From the NCBI RefSeq assembly GCF_037414475.1, contig NZ_CP147913.1, positions 1,116,001-1,180,000 of the forward strand: a DNA stretch of 64,000 nt, written 5' to 3'. Of the stretch, positions 63,373 through 64,000 are shown in pieces. Source of the DNA: Myxococcus stipitatus (GTDB taxonomy: Bacteria; Myxococcota; Myxococcia; Myxococcales; Myxococcaceae). The notes beneath the pieces were generated by a model. It was not told where the DNA came from and did no database searches. It saw only the letters and a program-made list of their open reading frames with translations. The translations under genes were made by a program, and so were the position numbers. The number at the start of each line of letters is the position of its first letter. The stretch's first letter is position 1.

Positions 63373-64000
63373 TCAGCGCGATTCCGACGGCGATGCCCCC
63401 AGCCCCAGCGCAGCCTCCACGCGGGCGCGGTGGCTGCGCCCGGTGCGCACCGCGACGCCGCGCGTGCCCAGCACCAACAGGTACTCCCCCTGCGAGAGCG
63501 GCTCCATCTCCCGCACCTTGTCCAGGTTGATGAGCACGGAGCGGTGGACCCGCAGGAAGCGCCGAGGGTCCAGGCGCTCCTCCAGGTGCGTCAGCGTCTC
63601 GCGCAGGACGTGCTGCTCGCCGTCCGCGTGCACACGCACGTAGTTGGCTTCGGCCTCCACGTGGGTGATGGAGGCGCAGTCGACGAAGCGGATGCGCCCG
63701 TCCACCTTGACGGGGAGCCGGCGCAGGGGGGCCTCGGCCAGGGCCAGTCCGGACAGGAGCGCCTCGCGCCGCGCCACGGCCTCGCCTCGCCGCAAGAGAC
63801 GGACCTGCTGGCGCGCCCGGGCGAGCGCGGCGCGGAAGCGCTCCTTGTCATAGGGCTTGAGCAGGAAGTCGAGCGCCTGGGCCTCGAAGGCCCTCACCGC
63901 GTGTTGCTGCCAGGCGGTGACAAAGACGACCACGGGCAACACCTCGGGAGGTAGCGCGCGGAGGACCTCGAACCCATCTCCCGCGGGCATCTCGATGTCG
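63373..64000 (-). CDS. LytTR-family response regulator (5' end cut by window)
   Basis: The C-terminal ~209 residues of a response regulator whose start lies beyond base 64000. The first visible codons, D-I-E-M-P-A-G-D-G-F, are the phospho-acceptor loop, with the acceptor Asp probably encoded at 63997-63999. VVVFVTAWQQHAVRAFEAQA and FLLKPYDKERF are the later receiver strands with the conserved Thr and Lys. The LytTR DNA-binding domain covers the last ~105 residues (RIRFVDCASITHVEAEANYV, RFLRVHRSVLINLDKV). Such regulators usually pair with a LytS-type kinase just upstream, which would be outside the window. Confidence 0.94.
   Translation of the reverse strand, partial: DIEMPAGDGFEVLRALPPEVLPVVVFVTAWQQHAVRAFEAQALDFLLKPYDKERFRAALARARQQVRLLRRGEAVARREALLSGLALAEAPLRRLPVKVDGRIRFVDCASITHVEAEANYVRVHADGEQHVLRETLTHLEERLDPRRFLRVHRSVLINLDKVREMEPLSQGEYLLVLGTRGVAVRTGRSHRARVEAALGLGASPSESR

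Overview
The window is a GC-rich (roughly 70% by eye), densely coded chromosomal segment. The gene content points to a fruiting myxobacterium of the Myxococcus/Corallococcus/Pyxidicoccus group. The markers are a SitA5-type outer-membrane-exchange toxin with its immunity gene, a lipoprotein with Myxococcus-type cysteine-rich repeats around a fibro-slime domain, many secreted lipoproteins and hydrolases, a RIO-type kinase, and multi-PAS histidine kinases. I see no rRNA, tRNA, CRISPR array, prophage or intact insertion sequence.

Layout. 1-9.3 kb: a hybrid sensor kinase cut by the window edge, a histone-H1-like/EF-hand fusion protein, a RIO-type kinase with a long repetitive tail, a quinone-oxidoreductase-like enzyme, a PIN-domain protein, a DEAD-box helicase and an AlkB-like dioxygenase. 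9.3-12.4 kb: a translationally coupled operon of ECF sigma factor, zinc-finger anti-sigma factor and caspase-like protein. 12.4-20.6 kb: a MepA/LysM peptidoglycan hydrolase, purine nucleoside phosphorylase, small envelope proteins, an AbiGi-like protein, a CotH-type lipoprotein and asparaginyl-tRNA synthetase. 20.8-34.5 kb: a coiled-coil protein, a 21-repeat RCC1 lipoprotein back to back with a Kelch protein, a methyltransferase, a TPR protein, the fibro-slime lipoprotein, an M20 peptidase and a GH18 lipoprotein. 34.5-44.1 kb: an M3 oligopeptidase, an OMPLA-like barrel, an acyl-CoA transferase with a TPR partner, an arginase-family enzyme with a CGNR regulator and a clear upstream operator-like inverted repeat, then the SitA5 toxin/immunity pair. 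44.1-49.1 kb: DusA, a LysR regulator, thioredoxin, a DUF47/PiT phosphate uptake pair, and two decapitated gene remnants (AraC and class III cyclase) facing away from a single junction. 49.1-64 kb: a threonine attenuator in front of a fused aspartokinase-homoserine dehydrogenase, a three-PAS/GAF histidine kinase, a metalloprotease with a small lipoprotein, a string of stem-loops, RsgA, a 21-codon ORF with a perfect ribosome binding site, a membrane-anchored TAXI protein, a trypsin-like lipoprotein, a beta-propeller protein and a LytTR response regulator cut by the right edge.

The strongest discovery is at 49.2-49.4 kb. A 40-residue leader peptide carries seven consecutive threonine codons. It is followed by mutually exclusive 1:2, 2:3 and 3:4 stems (the 2:3 and 3:4 stems are each 10 perfect base pairs) and a U-tract terminator, directly upstream of thrA. 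This is a complete translation-coupled attenuator. Other items worth attention are the sigma/anti-sigma/caspase operon, the SitA5 toxin tip with its compositional shift, the inverted repeat before the arginase/CGNR operon, the head-to-head deletion scar, and the histone-H1/EF-hand fusion.
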